The position numbers were made by a program, and so were the translations under genes. From an uncultured Ruminococcus sp. (lineage in GTDB: Bacteria > Bacillota > Clostridia > Oscillospirales > Ruminococcaceae), in contig CAKSMF010000005.1 in NCBI GenBank assembly GCA_934474025.1, forward strand, positions 62,001-126,000: 64,000 bases of DNA, given 5' to 3'. The notes beneath the pieces are model-generated. The model saw nothing but the letters and a program-made list of their open reading frames with translations. It searched no databases and was not told where the DNA came from. Of the stretch, positions 44,433-53,267 are shown piece by piece (position 1 is the first letter of the stretch; every line of letters begins with the position of its first letter).

Positions 44433-45272
44433 ATGAAAAATACTGTTGCTACAATGTTAAAGCAGAAGCAATCAGGCGAAAAAATAACGATGCTTACTGC
44501 CTACGACTATACGACAGCCCGCATTGAAGATGAATGTGGAGTAAATTCTATTCTTGTCGGGGATTCCTTAGGAATGACAATGTTAGGTTATGATACTACA
44601 CTTCCAGTAACTATGGAAGATATGCTCCACCATACAAAAGCAGTCACTAAAGGTGCAAAAAATGCGTTTGTTGTTGCAGATATGCCGTTTATGTCGTATC
44701 AGACAAGTGTTTATGATGCTGTTGTAAATGCAGGCAGACTCGTAAAAGAGGGTGGTGCTTCTGCTGTAAAACTCGAAGGTGGTGCAGAAGTTTGTGAACA
44801 GATACGTGCTATAGTGGATTCATCAATTCCTGTTGTTGCACATCTCGGACTTACTCCGCAATCTGTTAACGCTTTTGGTGGTTTCAAGGTGCAGGGAAAA
44901 ACTTTTGATAGGGCAAAGCAGATTCTTGAAGACGCTTTTAAGATTCAGGAAGCAGGAGCTTGTGCAGTAGTTCTTGAATGCGTTCCGGCTAAACTTGCCG
45001 AAATAATCAGCAAAAATCTTGTTATTCCAACGATTGGAATAGGTGCAGGTGCAGGTTGTGACGGACAAGTTCTTGTATTTCAGGATATGCTCGGACTTAA
45101 TACAGGTCATACACCTAAGTTTGCTAAAGTCTTTGCAGATGCAGGAGAAGTTTTCAGAAAAGGCTTTAAAGACTACATTGAAGAAACACAAAACGGTGCG
45201 TTTCCGTCAGAAGAACACACTTTCAGTATAGATGACGAAATTATAGCAAAACTCAAGGAGGAATTACAATGA
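44433..45272 (+). CDS. panB: 3-methyl-2-oxobutanoate hydroxymethyltransferase
   Basis: This 279-aa enzyme of pantothenate synthesis transfers a hydroxymethyl group from methylene-THF to ketoisovalerate. Motifs: TAYDYTTARIEDECGV, ILVGDSLGMTMLGY, VVADMPFMSYQ, KLEGG, and GIGAGAGCDGQVLVFQD. The start follows AAAAGGAG. It overlaps panC by 4 bp (ATGA). Confidence 0.96.
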   Translation: MKNTVATMLKQKQSGEKITMLTAYDYTTARIEDECGVNSILVGDSLGMTMLGYDTTLPVTMEDMLHHTKAVTKGAKNAFVVADMPFMSYQTSVYDAVVNAGRLVKEGGASAVKLEGGAEVCEQIRAIVDSSIPVVAHLGLTPQSVNAFGGFKVQGKTFDRAKQILEDAFKIQEAGACAVVLECVPAKLAEIISKNLVIPTIGIGAGAGCDGQVLVFQDMLGLNTGHTPKFAKVFADAGEVFRKGFKDYIEETQNGAFPSEEHTFSIDDEIIAKLKEELQ

Positions 45273-46117
45273 AAATTGTAAAAACTATTGCAGAAGTACG
45301 TGAACAGGTTAATCAATGGAGAAAAGAAGGTCTTACAATAGGACTTGTTCCCACTATGGGCTATCTTCATGAAGGTCATGCAAGTCTTATTGATGCCTCA
45401 CACAAAGACAATGACCGTACTGTTGTTTCAGATTTTGTAAATCCTATGCAGTTTTCACCTAATGAGGATTTGGAAAGCTATCCGAGAGACCTTAAACATG
45501 ATGCAGAACTTGCCGAGGCTCATGGCTGTGATATGATTTTCAATCCAGAACCAAGTGAAATGTATCATAAAAACTTTTCCTCATTTGTTGATATGACGGT
45601 TCTTACAGAGGAACTTTGTGGAATAAGTCGTCCTATTCATTTCAGAGGAGTATGCACAGTTGTAAATAAGCTTTTTAATATAGTGAAACCTGACAGGGCT
45701 TATTTCGGAAAAAAAGACGCTCAGCAACTTGCAGTTATACGCCATATGGTTGACGATTTGAATATGGATATAGAAATTATTGGTTGTCCCATTATCAGAG
45801 AAAGCGATGGTCTTGCAAAGAGCTCAAGAAACACATATCTTAGCGAACAAGAAAGAAAATCTGCTGTTGTTTTATCAAAGTCCCTTGAAGTCGGAAAATC
45901 CGCTATAAGAAGTGGCATTACAGATTGCGGAGAGATAATTGAAAAAATAAAATCTGTAATAAACAGTGAACCTCTTGCAAAAATTGACTATGTAAAGATA
46001 GTTGATGCAGAAACTATTCAGCAGATTGAAAAACTTGACAGACCTGCTCTTTGTGCTATGGCTGTTTATATCGGAAAAACAAGACTTATTGATAACTTTT
46101 TTACAGAGGATATTTAA
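45269..46117 (+). CDS. panC: Pantothenate synthetase
   Basis: This 282-aa enzyme joins pantoate and beta-alanine with ATP. Motifs: LVPTMGYLHEGHASLI (HxGH-like nucleotidyltransferase signature), FVNPMQFSPNEDLESYPRD, and YFGKKDAQQLAVIRHMV. ATGA overlap with panB; panD starts on the next base after the stop. Confidence 0.96.
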   Translation: MKIVKTIAEVREQVNQWRKEGLTIGLVPTMGYLHEGHASLIDASHKDNDRTVVSDFVNPMQFSPNEDLESYPRDLKHDAELAEAHGCDMIFNPEPSEMYHKNFSSFVDMTVLTEELCGISRPIHFRGVCTVVNKLFNIVKPDRAYFGKKDAQQLAVIRHMVDDLNMDIEIIGCPIIRESDGLAKSSRNTYLSEQERKSAVVLSKSLEVGKSAIRSGITDCGEIIEKIKSVINSEPLAKIDYVKIVDAETIQQIEKLDRPALCAMAVYIGKTRLIDNFFTEDI

Positions 46118-46510
46118 ATGAAGATTTCAGCATTGAAAAGCAAAATTCACAGAGCAGTTATTACACAGGCAGAACTTGATTACATCGGAAGTATTACAAT
46201 TGATGAGGATTTAATGGATTCTGCCGGTATTTATGAATACGAACACGTTCATATTGTTAACATAAACAGCGGAAGCCGTATTGAAACTTATGTTATTGCC
46301 GGAGAGCGTGGAAGTGGTGTTATATGTCTTAACGGAGCAGCAGCAAGAAGCGGTCAGAAAGGTGACTGTATCATAATAATGTCATATGCCGATATGTCTC
46401 CGGAAGAACTTAAAGATAATCCGCCTAAAGTTGTTTTTGTGGATGATAAAAATAAATTAGTCCGTGTGACCCGTTATGAAAAACATGGTAAGCTTGAAGA
46501 TTTAAAATAA
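46118..46510 (+). CDS. panD: Aspartate 1-decarboxylase precursor
   Basis: This 130-aa pyruvoyl enzyme makes beta-alanine from aspartate. The self-cleavage Gly-Ser is visible in LDYIGSITIDEDLMD (Ser25), followed by NGAAARSGQKGDCIIIMSYA. It completes a compact panBCD operon with no gap to panC. Confidence 0.96.
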   Translation: MKISALKSKIHRAVITQAELDYIGSITIDEDLMDSAGIYEYEHVHIVNINSGSRIETYVIAGERGSGVICLNGAAARSGQKGDCIIIMSYADMSPEELKDNPPKVVFVDDKNKLVRVTRYEKHGKLEDLK

Positions 46511-46530
46511 TTATAAAAACAGGGGGATTT

Positions 46531-47331
46531 ATGTTAGGTGCTATTATAGGAGATATTGTTGGTTCTCGTTTTGAATGGGATAATCATAGAAGTAAAGACT
46601 TTGAATTCATGCCATATGATAAATGTTTTCCTACAGATGATAGTATTATGACACTGGCTCTTGCAAAAGCTATTCTTATAAGTAAAGATGATTATTCAGA
46701 TTTATCTGATAACGCCGTATTCTGTATGCAGGAAATAGGAAGAAAATATCCTGATTGTGGTTATGGTGGAAATTTCTATTATTGGATTTTTTCAGATAAT
46801 CCCGAACCATATTATAGTTTCGGAAACGGTTCTGCTATGAGAGTTAGTTCGGCAGGATTTGTTGCCAAAAGCATTGATGATGCAAAAATGATTTCTGAAC
46901 TGATTACCGAAGTAACACATAATCACCCTGAAGGTTTAAAAGGTGCAGAAGCTACCGCAGTAGCTATATATATGGCTAAATCAGGTAAAAGCATACTTGA
47001 AATACGTGATTATATTGATGAAAATTATTACGATATGAATTTTACACTTGATGAAATCAGAGACTCTTATGAATTTAATGAAACTTGTCAGGATACTGTA
47101 CCACAAGCTTTGCAGGCATTTTTTGAATCTAATAGTTTTGAAGACGCAATAAGAAATGCGATTTCTATTGGCGGAGATAGTGACACTGTTGCTGCTATTT
47201 GCGGAGGTGTTGCCGAGGCTTATTATGGTATTCCGAGCGATTTGAGAAAACAAGCTATCAAATTTCTTGACGAAGAATTATTGAATTTACTTATAGAATT
47301 TGAAAGCAAATATCCGCCTGTAATCGAGTAA
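46531..47331 (+). CDS. ADP-ribosylglycohydrolase (DraG-like)
   Basis: This 266-aa protein carries the family metal-binding residues: IGDIVGSRFEW, CFPTDDSIMT (TDDS), GNGSAMRVSSAGF, and SIGGDSDTVAAICGGVAEAYYG. It should remove ADP-ribose from a protein or small molecule using two Mg or Mn ions. It lies 20 nt after panD, behind CAGGGGG, so it is probably in the same operon; the link to pantothenate or CoA metabolism is unexplained. Confidence 0.85.
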   Translation: MLGAIIGDIVGSRFEWDNHRSKDFEFMPYDKCFPTDDSIMTLALAKAILISKDDYSDLSDNAVFCMQEIGRKYPDCGYGGNFYYWIFSDNPEPYYSFGNGSAMRVSSAGFVAKSIDDAKMISELITEVTHNHPEGLKGAEATAVAIYMAKSGKSILEIRDYIDENYYDMNFTLDEIRDSYEFNETCQDTVPQALQAFFESNSFEDAIRNAISIGGDSDTVAAICGGVAEAYYGIPSDLRKQAIKFLDEELLNLLIEFESKYPPVIE

Positions 47332-47386
47332 AAATAATAGTTATACTGGTAAATTAAAGTATTCTGAAAAATAAAGTTTTTTTATT

Positions 47387-47427
47387 TCTCTCCGGATTAA
47401 AAAAGTTCGGGGAGATTATTTTTTTCT
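47387..47427 (+). terminator. Terminator-like hairpin before purB
   Basis: TCTCTCCGGA, loop, TTCGGGGAGA with GU pairs, followed by T7. Confidence 0.6.
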
Positions 47428-47430
47428 GTA

Positions 47431-47459
47431 TTGACACATTACAGCCAAAATGTTATAAT
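47431..47459 (+). promoter_or_regulatory. Promoter of purB
   Basis: TTGACA, 17 bp, TATAAT. Confidence 0.75.
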
Positions 47460-47496
47460 AATAATATAAATTTACACAAAGGAGTTTTTTCAGACT

Positions 47497-48933
47497 ATGA
47501 ACAATAAAAACAGCTATGAAAGCCCGTTCTGTACCCGTTATGCAAGTGAGGAAATGCAATATATTTTTTCAGCTGATAAGAAGTTTACAACATGGCGTAA
47601 ACTCTGGGTTGCTCTTGCAAGAGCTGAAATGAAACTTGGTCTGCCTATTACTGAAGAACAGGTTAAACAGCTTGAAGAACACATTACAGATATCGATTAT
47701 GATATGGCTGAACAGCGTGAAAAAGTTTGCCGTCATGACGTTATGTCACACGTTTATACATATGGACAGGCTTGCCCTGATTCCGCAGGAATTATCCACC
47801 TTGGAGCAACTTCCTGTTATGTAGGCGATAATACAGACGTTATTATTATGCGTGATGCTTTGCAGGTTGTAAGAAGAAAGCTTATCAATGTTATGAACAA
47901 TCTTGCAAAATTTGCTAAGGAATACAAGGATATGCCTTGTCTTGCTTATACACACTTACAGCCGGCACAGCTTACAACAGTCGGAAAACGTGCTACTTTA
48001 TGGCTTAATGAATTGCTCATGGATTTTGAAGACCTTGAATACAGAATATCTTCCCTTAAACTTCTTGGTTCTAAGGGTACTACAGGTACACAGGCTTCAT
48101 TTATGGAACTCTTTGAGGGAGATACAGAAAAAATTAAAAAGCTTGAAAAAATGATTGCTGAAGAAATGGGATTTGATGCAGTAGTACCGGTTTCCGGACA
48201 GACATATTCAAGAAAAATGGATTCACAGGTACTTTCAGTACTCAGCGGAATTGCACAGTCATGCAGTAAGTTCTCTAATGATATGCGTATTCTCCAGAGT
48301 TTCAAAGAAATGGAAGAACCTCGTGAAAAGAAACAAATCGGTTCATCTGCAATGGCTTATAAACGTAATCCTATGCGTTGTGAAAGAATTACTTCACTTG
48401 CGAGATACGTTATGATTGATAGTCTTAATCCAGCATTTACAGCAGGTACACAGTGGTTTGAAAGAACTCTTGATGATTCCGCTAACAAGAGAATTTCAGT
48501 AGCAGAAGCTTTCTTAGGTGTTGATGCTATCCTCAATATTATGATGAATGTTACTGATGGTCTTGTTGTTTATCCTGAAATTATCCGCCGTCGTGTAATG
48601 GCTGAACTTCCATTCATGGCAAGCGAAAATATTATGATGGACGCTGTTAAGAAAGGCGGTAATCGTCAGGTACTTCACGACAGAATTATGGATTACTCAA
48701 TGATTGCAGGCGAACAGGTTAAAGTTTATGGCAAGGATAACAACCTTTGTGAACTCATTCTTGCTGACCCGTTGTTTATGGTAACTAAAGAAGAACTTGA
48801 TGCTGTTCTTAAACCTGAAAGCTATACAGGAAGAAGTTCACAGCAGGTTGAAGAATTTCTTAATGACTTTATCAATCCTATTCTTGAAGCTAATAAAGAT
48901 GTTCTTGGTGAAAACTTTGAAATGAAAAACTAA
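47497..48933 (+). CDS. purB: Adenylosuccinate lyase
   Basis: This 478-aa enzyme acts twice in purine synthesis, releasing fumarate from SAICAR and from adenylosuccinate. Signature GSSAMAYKRNPMRCE (residues ~284-298), catalytic region HLGATSCYVGDNTD and THLQPAQLTTVGKRATLW. The length and the C-terminal helical domain fit the longer eukaryote/clostridial-type PurB. RBS AAAGGAG. Confidence 0.95.
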   Translation: MNNKNSYESPFCTRYASEEMQYIFSADKKFTTWRKLWVALARAEMKLGLPITEEQVKQLEEHITDIDYDMAEQREKVCRHDVMSHVYTYGQACPDSAGIIHLGATSCYVGDNTDVIIMRDALQVVRRKLINVMNNLAKFAKEYKDMPCLAYTHLQPAQLTTVGKRATLWLNELLMDFEDLEYRISSLKLLGSKGTTGTQASFMELFEGDTEKIKKLEKMIAEEMGFDAVVPVSGQTYSRKMDSQVLSVLSGIAQSCSKFSNDMRILQSFKEMEEPREKKQIGSSAMAYKRNPMRCERITSLARYVMIDSLNPAFTAGTQWFERTLDDSANKRISVAEAFLGVDAILNIMMNVTDGLVVYPEIIRRRVMAELPFMASENIMMDAVKKGGNRQVLHDRIMDYSMIAGEQVKVYGKDNNLCELILADPLFMVTKEELDAVLKPESYTGRSSQQVEEFLNDFINPILEANKDVLGENFEMKN

Positions 48934-48944
48934 TCAATAAAATA

Positions 48945-48980
48945 AGCCGTTCTGCACACAAAGCGGACGGCTGTTTTTTT
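48945..48980 (+). terminator. Terminator of purB
   Basis: AGCCGTTCTGC, loop, GCGGACGGCT, then a T run. Confidence 0.8.
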
Positions 48981-48985
48981 CTTCA

Positions 48986-49014
48986 TTGACAAAATAAGCT
49001 TATATTGTTATAAT
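48986..49014 (+). promoter_or_regulatory. Promoter of the metallophosphoesterase-rimM-trmD operon
   Basis: TTGACA, 17 bp, TATAAT. Confidence 0.75.
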
Positions 49015-49041
49015 TATTACAAAGATAGGTGGGTGGGTATT

Positions 49042-49569
49042 ATGAAAGTATTTTTTATAGCAGATACGCATTTTGGTGACAGTAATATATTAAGATATGA
49101 AAACCGTCCTTTTTCCGATGTTGAACAAATGGACAGTACACTCATTAAAAACTGGAATAATACTATCTCAAAAGATGATAAAGTTTTTTTAGTGGGTGAT
49201 TTTTCTGAATATGGATTTGAAAAATCACGTGAAATCTGTCAGCAACTTAACGGAGAAAAGTTTCTTGTTATGGGAAATCACGATTTTCAGAATGAAAAGT
49301 ATTATTATGATTGCGGATTTGATAGTGTAAGTCGTTATCCCATTATATATGAAAATTTCTGGATTATTTCTCACGAACCGCTCTATATAAACAGAAATAT
49401 GCCATATGCCAATATTTTCGGGCACGTTCACGCAAATCCCTTATATAAGGACGTTTCTGAACAGAGTTTTTGTGTCAGTGCGGAAAGAATTAATTATACA
49501 CCTGTGGAATTTTCTGAAATAAAATTACGTATGAAAGGTTGTAATCTGAATGAAAAAGGAATATCTTGA
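49042..49569 (+). CDS. Calcineurin-like metallophosphoesterase
   Basis: This 175-aa protein has all metal-binding motifs: FIADTHFGD, VGDFSEYG, MGNHDF, ISHEPLY, and FGHVHANP. The substrate is unknown; similar small phosphoesterases act on nucleotides or RNA ends. The start is ATG at 49042, with AGGTGGGTGGG just upstream. Its last 20 bp overlap rimM, so the two are co-translated. Confidence 0.88.
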   Translation: MKVFFIADTHFGDSNILRYENRPFSDVEQMDSTLIKNWNNTISKDDKVFLVGDFSEYGFEKSREICQQLNGEKFLVMGNHDFQNEKYYYDCGFDSVSRYPIIYENFWIISHEPLYINRNMPYANIFGHVHANPLYKDVSEQSFCVSAERINYTPVEFSEIKLRMKGCNLNEKGIS

Positions 49570-50047
49570 AGCTGGAAAAATAGTTAATACTCACGGAATA
49601 AAAGGTGAAGTTAAAATAATGCCTTATACAGATTTTCCGGAATTGCTTTGTGAATTTGACAGGCTTTTTCTTGACAAAAAGGAAATATTTATAGAAAGGT
49701 CAAGAGTAGCTAAAAATATGGTTATCGCCAAAATAGAAGGAATAGATACTCCCGAGCAGGCAGAAAAACTCCGAAATAAAATTCTATATATGCACCGTGA
49801 TGACCTTGAACTTGATGATGATACTTATTTTATTCAGGATTTGATTGGAATTGAAGTAAAAGATGTTGATACAGATTTTGTTTATGGAAAAATAACTGAT
49901 GTTATGCAGACCAGTGCAAATGACGTTTATGTTATTCGTGGAAACGATAAAGAGTATCTTGTTCCTGCTATTGCTGATGTTGTTATTTCAACCGATATAG
50001 AAAATAATTTAATGACTATAAGACCTCTTGAGGGACTCTTTGAATAA
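49550..50047 (+). CDS. rimM: Ribosome maturation factor RimM
   Basis: This 165-aa protein for 30S maturation has an N-terminal barrel with EAGKIVNTHGIKGEVKI, and a C-terminal PRC-like barrel with DLIGIEVKDVDTDFVYGKI and DVYVIRGNDKEYLVPAI. RBS GAAAGG lies inside the preceding gene. Usually found next to rpsP, but here rpsP is 22 kb upstream. Confidence 0.93.
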   Translation: MKKEYLEAGKIVNTHGIKGEVKIMPYTDFPELLCEFDRLFLDKKEIFIERSRVAKNMVIAKIEGIDTPEQAEKLRNKILYMHRDDLELDDDTYFIQDLIGIEVKDVDTDFVYGKITDVMQTSANDVYVIRGNDKEYLVPAIADVVISTDIENNLMTIRPLEGLFE

Positions 50048-50080
50048 AACGATTATGCTTTTTGGAAAGAAGATGATAAA

Positions 50081-50776
50081 ATGAAAATAGAAATAGCTAC
50101 ATTATTTCCGGAAATGTGTGAGGCTGTTCTTGGTGAAAGTATTGTCGGACGTGCAAGAAAAGCCGATAAAATACAGATTAACTGCCGTCAGATAAGAGAA
50201 TATACTCAGGATAAGCACCGCCGTGTTGATGACACTCCATACGGTGGCGGTATGGGAATGGTTATGCAGTGTGACCCTATTTATAACTGTTATAAAGCTG
50301 TTTGTAACGAAATGGGTACAAAACCGCATACTATATATATGTCACCTAAAGGAAAAATCTTTACACAACAACGTGCTGTTGAACTTTCCAGAATGGATAA
50401 TATTTTAATAATATGCGGTCACTATGAAGGCGTTGACCAGAGAATTATTGATAAAATAGTTGATGAAGAAATATCTATAGGTGATTACGTTCTTACAGGA
50501 GGGGAAATTCCTGCTATGGCGGTTGTTGATGCTGTTGCAAGAATGTGTGACGGTGTTTTATCTGATGAAGTCTGTTTTAAAGATGAAAGTATTTACAGTG
50601 GACTTTTGGAATATCCTCAATATACCCGTCCGGAAATATGGGAGGGTGAAAGAGTTCCGGCGGTGTTGCTTTCAGGACATCACAAGAATATTGAGAAGTG
50701 GAGACTTGAAAAAAGTCTGGAAATTACTTCAGAACGCCGTCCGGATTTACTGGAAATATATAATAATTTAAAATGA
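50081..50776 (+). CDS. trmD: tRNA (guanine37-N1)-methyltransferase
   Basis: This 231-aa SPOUT enzyme methylates G37 of tRNAs. Knot and catalytic motifs: TLFPEMCEAVLGESIVGRA, DDTPYGGGMGMVM, ICGHYEGVDQRI, SIGDYVLTGGEIPA. It lies 34 nt after rimM. The length is near the usual ~240. Confidence 0.95.
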   Translation: MKIEIATLFPEMCEAVLGESIVGRARKADKIQINCRQIREYTQDKHRRVDDTPYGGGMGMVMQCDPIYNCYKAVCNEMGTKPHTIYMSPKGKIFTQQRAVELSRMDNILIICGHYEGVDQRIIDKIVDEEISIGDYVLTGGEIPAMAVVDAVARMCDGVLSDEVCFKDESIYSGLLEYPQYTRPEIWEGERVPAVLLSGHHKNIEKWRLEKSLEITSERRPDLLEIYNNLK

Positions 50777-50969
50777 CGGATATATTATTAAAAAATTTTT
50801 CGCTTTATACGTAATGAACATAATAAAGTGTTGAAAATTGTAAGACTTCAACAAATTATGTTAAAATTTTTTATAGTAAATATCAACAACCAAATCGGAA
50901 AAATAACTATTACATTTAAACTAAATGTAGAATTTCATGAAAAGTGGGCGTTTAAAGAAAAAAATCCGT

Positions 50970-51055
50970 TGACTATGCAAATTTTTGAATGTATAATTAA
51001 TATCAGCAATTAATAAATTTGCAAAATGGTATCCAGATTTAGCGGATACAATATA
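50970..51055 (+). promoter_or_regulatory. Promoter and leader hairpin of the HPr gene
   Basis: TTGACT (50970-50975), 17 bp, TATAAT (50993-50998). The leader has GTATCC-N9-GGATAC. The rest of the 50777-51074 gap is AT-rich with no supported gene. Confidence 0.6.
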
Positions 51056-51074
51056 GAGAATAGGAGAGTTGTAT

Positions 51075-51347
51075 ATGTTTGTCAGAGAAGTAATGGTCAA
51101 AAATCAGGTTGGACTTCATGCAAGACCAGCTACTTTCTTCATTCAGAAGGCTAACGAATTTAAGTCATCTATCTGGATTGAAAAGGAAGAACGCCGTGTT
51201 AATGCAAAAAGCCTTCTCGGTATTCTTTCACTTGGCATTGTAGGCGGTACAAATATTAAGGTTATTGCTGATGGTGCAGACGAAAAGAGTGCTGTTGATG
51301 CTCTTATTGACCTCGTTGACAGCGGATTCAGCGAAGAAAACAGATAA
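51075..51347 (+). CDS. ptsH: Phosphocarrier protein HPr
   Basis: This 90-aa protein has the phosphorylated His in GLHARPATFF (His14) and the regulatory Ser in NAKSLLGILSLG. HPr passes phosphate in the sugar PTS and, when Ser-phosphorylated, works with CcpA. A cellulolytic ruminococcus may use it mainly for regulation. No ptsI is beside it. The start is ATG at 51075 behind TAGGAG. Confidence 0.93.
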   Translation: MFVREVMVKNQVGLHARPATFFIQKANEFKSSIWIEKEERRVNAKSLLGILSLGIVGGTNIKVIADGADEKSAVDALIDLVDSGFSEENR

Positions 51348-51363
51348 TTAAAATCATGTGTTT

Positions 51364-51400
51364 GGGCGTTACATATAGTAACGCCCGATTTTATTTTTTC
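51364..51400. terminator. Terminator between HPr and spoIVB
   Basis: GGGCGTTAC, ATATA, GTAACGCCC, then a T-rich tail; located between convergent genes. Confidence 0.85.
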
Positions 51401-51412
51401 TGTAAAAAATAA

Positions 51413-52639
51413 TTATTTGATATATTCTGTCATATTTTCTGCAAAAATTGCATATCCTTTAGTTGGGTCTGAAACAAAAACATGAGTTACTGCTCCTATT
51501 ATTTTTCCGTCCTGAATTACCGGACTTCCGCTCATTCCCTGAACTATTCCTCCGGTGCTTTCAAGTAAATCCTTATCGGTTATTTTTATAACCATATTTT
51601 TTGTGCTTTCAGGATTGTTATAATCTATTTTTTCAATTTCAATGCTGTATTTTTTAGGGGTATTTCCTGAAATTGTTGTTATAATTTCGGCTTTTCCGGT
51701 TTTGATATCCTGAATATAACCCATTTTGTATTCATTGGAGGTTTCACATAAAGATTTTATAGCCTGTTCGGAAAGAAGTCCATATACTCCGCATGAGTTA
51801 TTGAGATTCAGAATACCAAAATCACCGCCGTACATGAATTGTCCGTGAAGTTCTCCGGGAATGCCTTTAGAACCTTTTTTTGTGTCAGTTATTTCAACCC
51901 GAACAGCTTCACCACTGGAAATCGGTACAAGTTCGCCGGTATCAGAATCACATACAGGGTGTCCGAGACCTGCGAATTTTCCGGTATTTCTGTCAAAAAA
52001 TGTCATTGTACCTATTCCGGCTATACTGTCACGAACCCACATTCCGCCCCTCCAGCTTTCAGAGGATTTTGAATATTCTGGTTTAAGAAATACCGGAAAA
52101 TCTCTTCCGTCACGATTAATAATTATTTTTATTTTTTTACCGTTGCTGTTTGCAATAATCTGCTGAATTTCATCATTGGAGGTTATGTTTTTTCCGTCTG
52201 CTGATTTGATTATGTCGCCTACTTGAATTCCGGCATCTTCAGCAGGACAGATTTTTTCATTGTTTTCAGTATCAACTTTTCCAAGTTCAGTAACCATTAC
52301 CCCGTCCATAAGGAGCTTTATTCCGAATGGATTTCCTCCGGCTACCAGTACCGGAGCTTCTGCCTGATGAACTTCAATGTTTTTTACGGGAATAGCTCCG
52401 AAAAGTGTTAAAGTCGCCTGTGAAATATCATTATTGTTATTTGAAACCGGAATAGCATTATCTGAATCACTGAAACATGATATTTCCGGATATTGTGCGA
52501 TTTTTATTTCACTGCCCGATTCCGTTGTTAGTGATGACGGCAGATGTGCTGAATAGTATTCGGCTGTACCATACAATGCAACCATAAGTCCGGACAGTAT
52601 AACAGCAGTACCTTTAATGATTTTTCTTTTAAATTTCAT
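51413..52639 (-). CDS. spoIVB: SpoIVB peptidase (S55), sporulation intercompartment signal protease
   Basis: This 408-aa protein has an N-terminal membrane anchor (~8-28), a PDZ domain (~105-185, with NPFGIKLLMDGVMVTELG and AGIQVGDIIKSADG), and the S55 serine protease domain with GLGHPVCD (catalytic His) and GMSGSPVIQDGKIIGAVTH (catalytic Ser). In spore formers it cuts SpoIVFA so that pro-sigma-K is activated. Its presence suggests retained sporulation capacity. Confidence 0.93.
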   Translation of the reverse strand: MKFKRKIIKGTAVILSGLMVALYGTAEYYSAHLPSSLTTESGSEIKIAQYPEISCFSDSDNAIPVSNNNNDISQATLTLFGAIPVKNIEVHQAEAPVLVAGGNPFGIKLLMDGVMVTELGKVDTENNEKICPAEDAGIQVGDIIKSADGKNITSNDEIQQIIANSNGKKIKIIINRDGRDFPVFLKPEYSKSSESWRGGMWVRDSIAGIGTMTFFDRNTGKFAGLGHPVCDSDTGELVPISSGEAVRVEITDTKKGSKGIPGELHGQFMYGGDFGILNLNNSCGVYGLLSEQAIKSLCETSNEYKMGYIQDIKTGKAEIITTISGNTPKKYSIEIEKIDYNNPESTKNMVIKITDKDLLESTGGIVQGMSGSPVIQDGKIIGAVTHVFVSDPTKGYAIFAENMTEYIK

Positions 52640-52775
52640 TCTGTAAATCCTTTCCTTTAGTTTTATGAAAAAATGAGAGCATATTTATTATATGATAGCT
52701 ATGCAGTTTTATAATTGAGAATTAACCGCATATATTGCTTTTTATCCCTTTATATTCAAAAAGAGGTTTATTAAA

Positions 52776-53207
52776 ATGACAGAAAAATCAAAAAAGTATA
52801 TTTTATTTTTAACAAAAATCTTTCTTATAATATTAACCATTGTTTATCCGTTTTTTATGACAATAATGACGGGTACAGGAATTATTTACAATTATAAAAA
52901 CTATAGTAATGAAGTTTTTTATATCGGAATATTTATGATTGTCTCCGGAATACTTATGACAAGCGGAACTGTTTTTTGCCTTTTAAAAAAGAAAAAATTT
53001 AATATATTATCTGTAATATTATGGATTATTGGTATTCTTGTATGCATGATAACATTATACAAATTATGCGTTTATGCGGATTTCAACGGCTGGAACAGAA
53101 ATTTATTACCAGCAAGCAATATGTACAAATCAAGGATATTGCCTGTAATATTGCCGTTTTTACTTGATGTGTCTGTATCACAAGTACAAATTCATGCTAA
53201 CTCATAA
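52776..53207 (+). CDS. Hypothetical membrane protein
   Basis: This 143-aa protein has about three clear transmembrane helices (residues ~8-30, 45-68, 75-98) and a possible hydrophobic stretch near the end (LPVILPFLLDVSVSQ). It has no recognised family. RBS AAGAGG lies 9 nt upstream, and a terminator follows. Confidence 0.6.
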   Translation: MTEKSKKYILFLTKIFLIILTIVYPFFMTIMTGTGIIYNYKNYSNEVFYIGIFMIVSGILMTSGTVFCLLKKKKFNILSVILWIIGILVCMITLYKLCVYADFNGWNRNLLPASNMYKSRILPVILPFLLDVSVSQVQIHANS

Positions 53208-53220
53208 TTTAATTATAACA

Positions 53221-53249
53221 AAAAAAAGACGGGAAAAACGTCTTTTTTT
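53221..53249. terminator. Terminator between convergent genes
   Basis: AAAAAAAGACG, loop, CGTCTTTTTTT; usable in both directions. Confidence 0.75.
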
Positions 53250-53267
53250 GCGAATATAAAAATTTTT

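Noticed and set aside
50828..51013. 61-aa open frame upstream of HPr
   Set aside because: It covers the HPr promoter, has a TTG/ATG start without a ribosome-binding site, and shows no family features.
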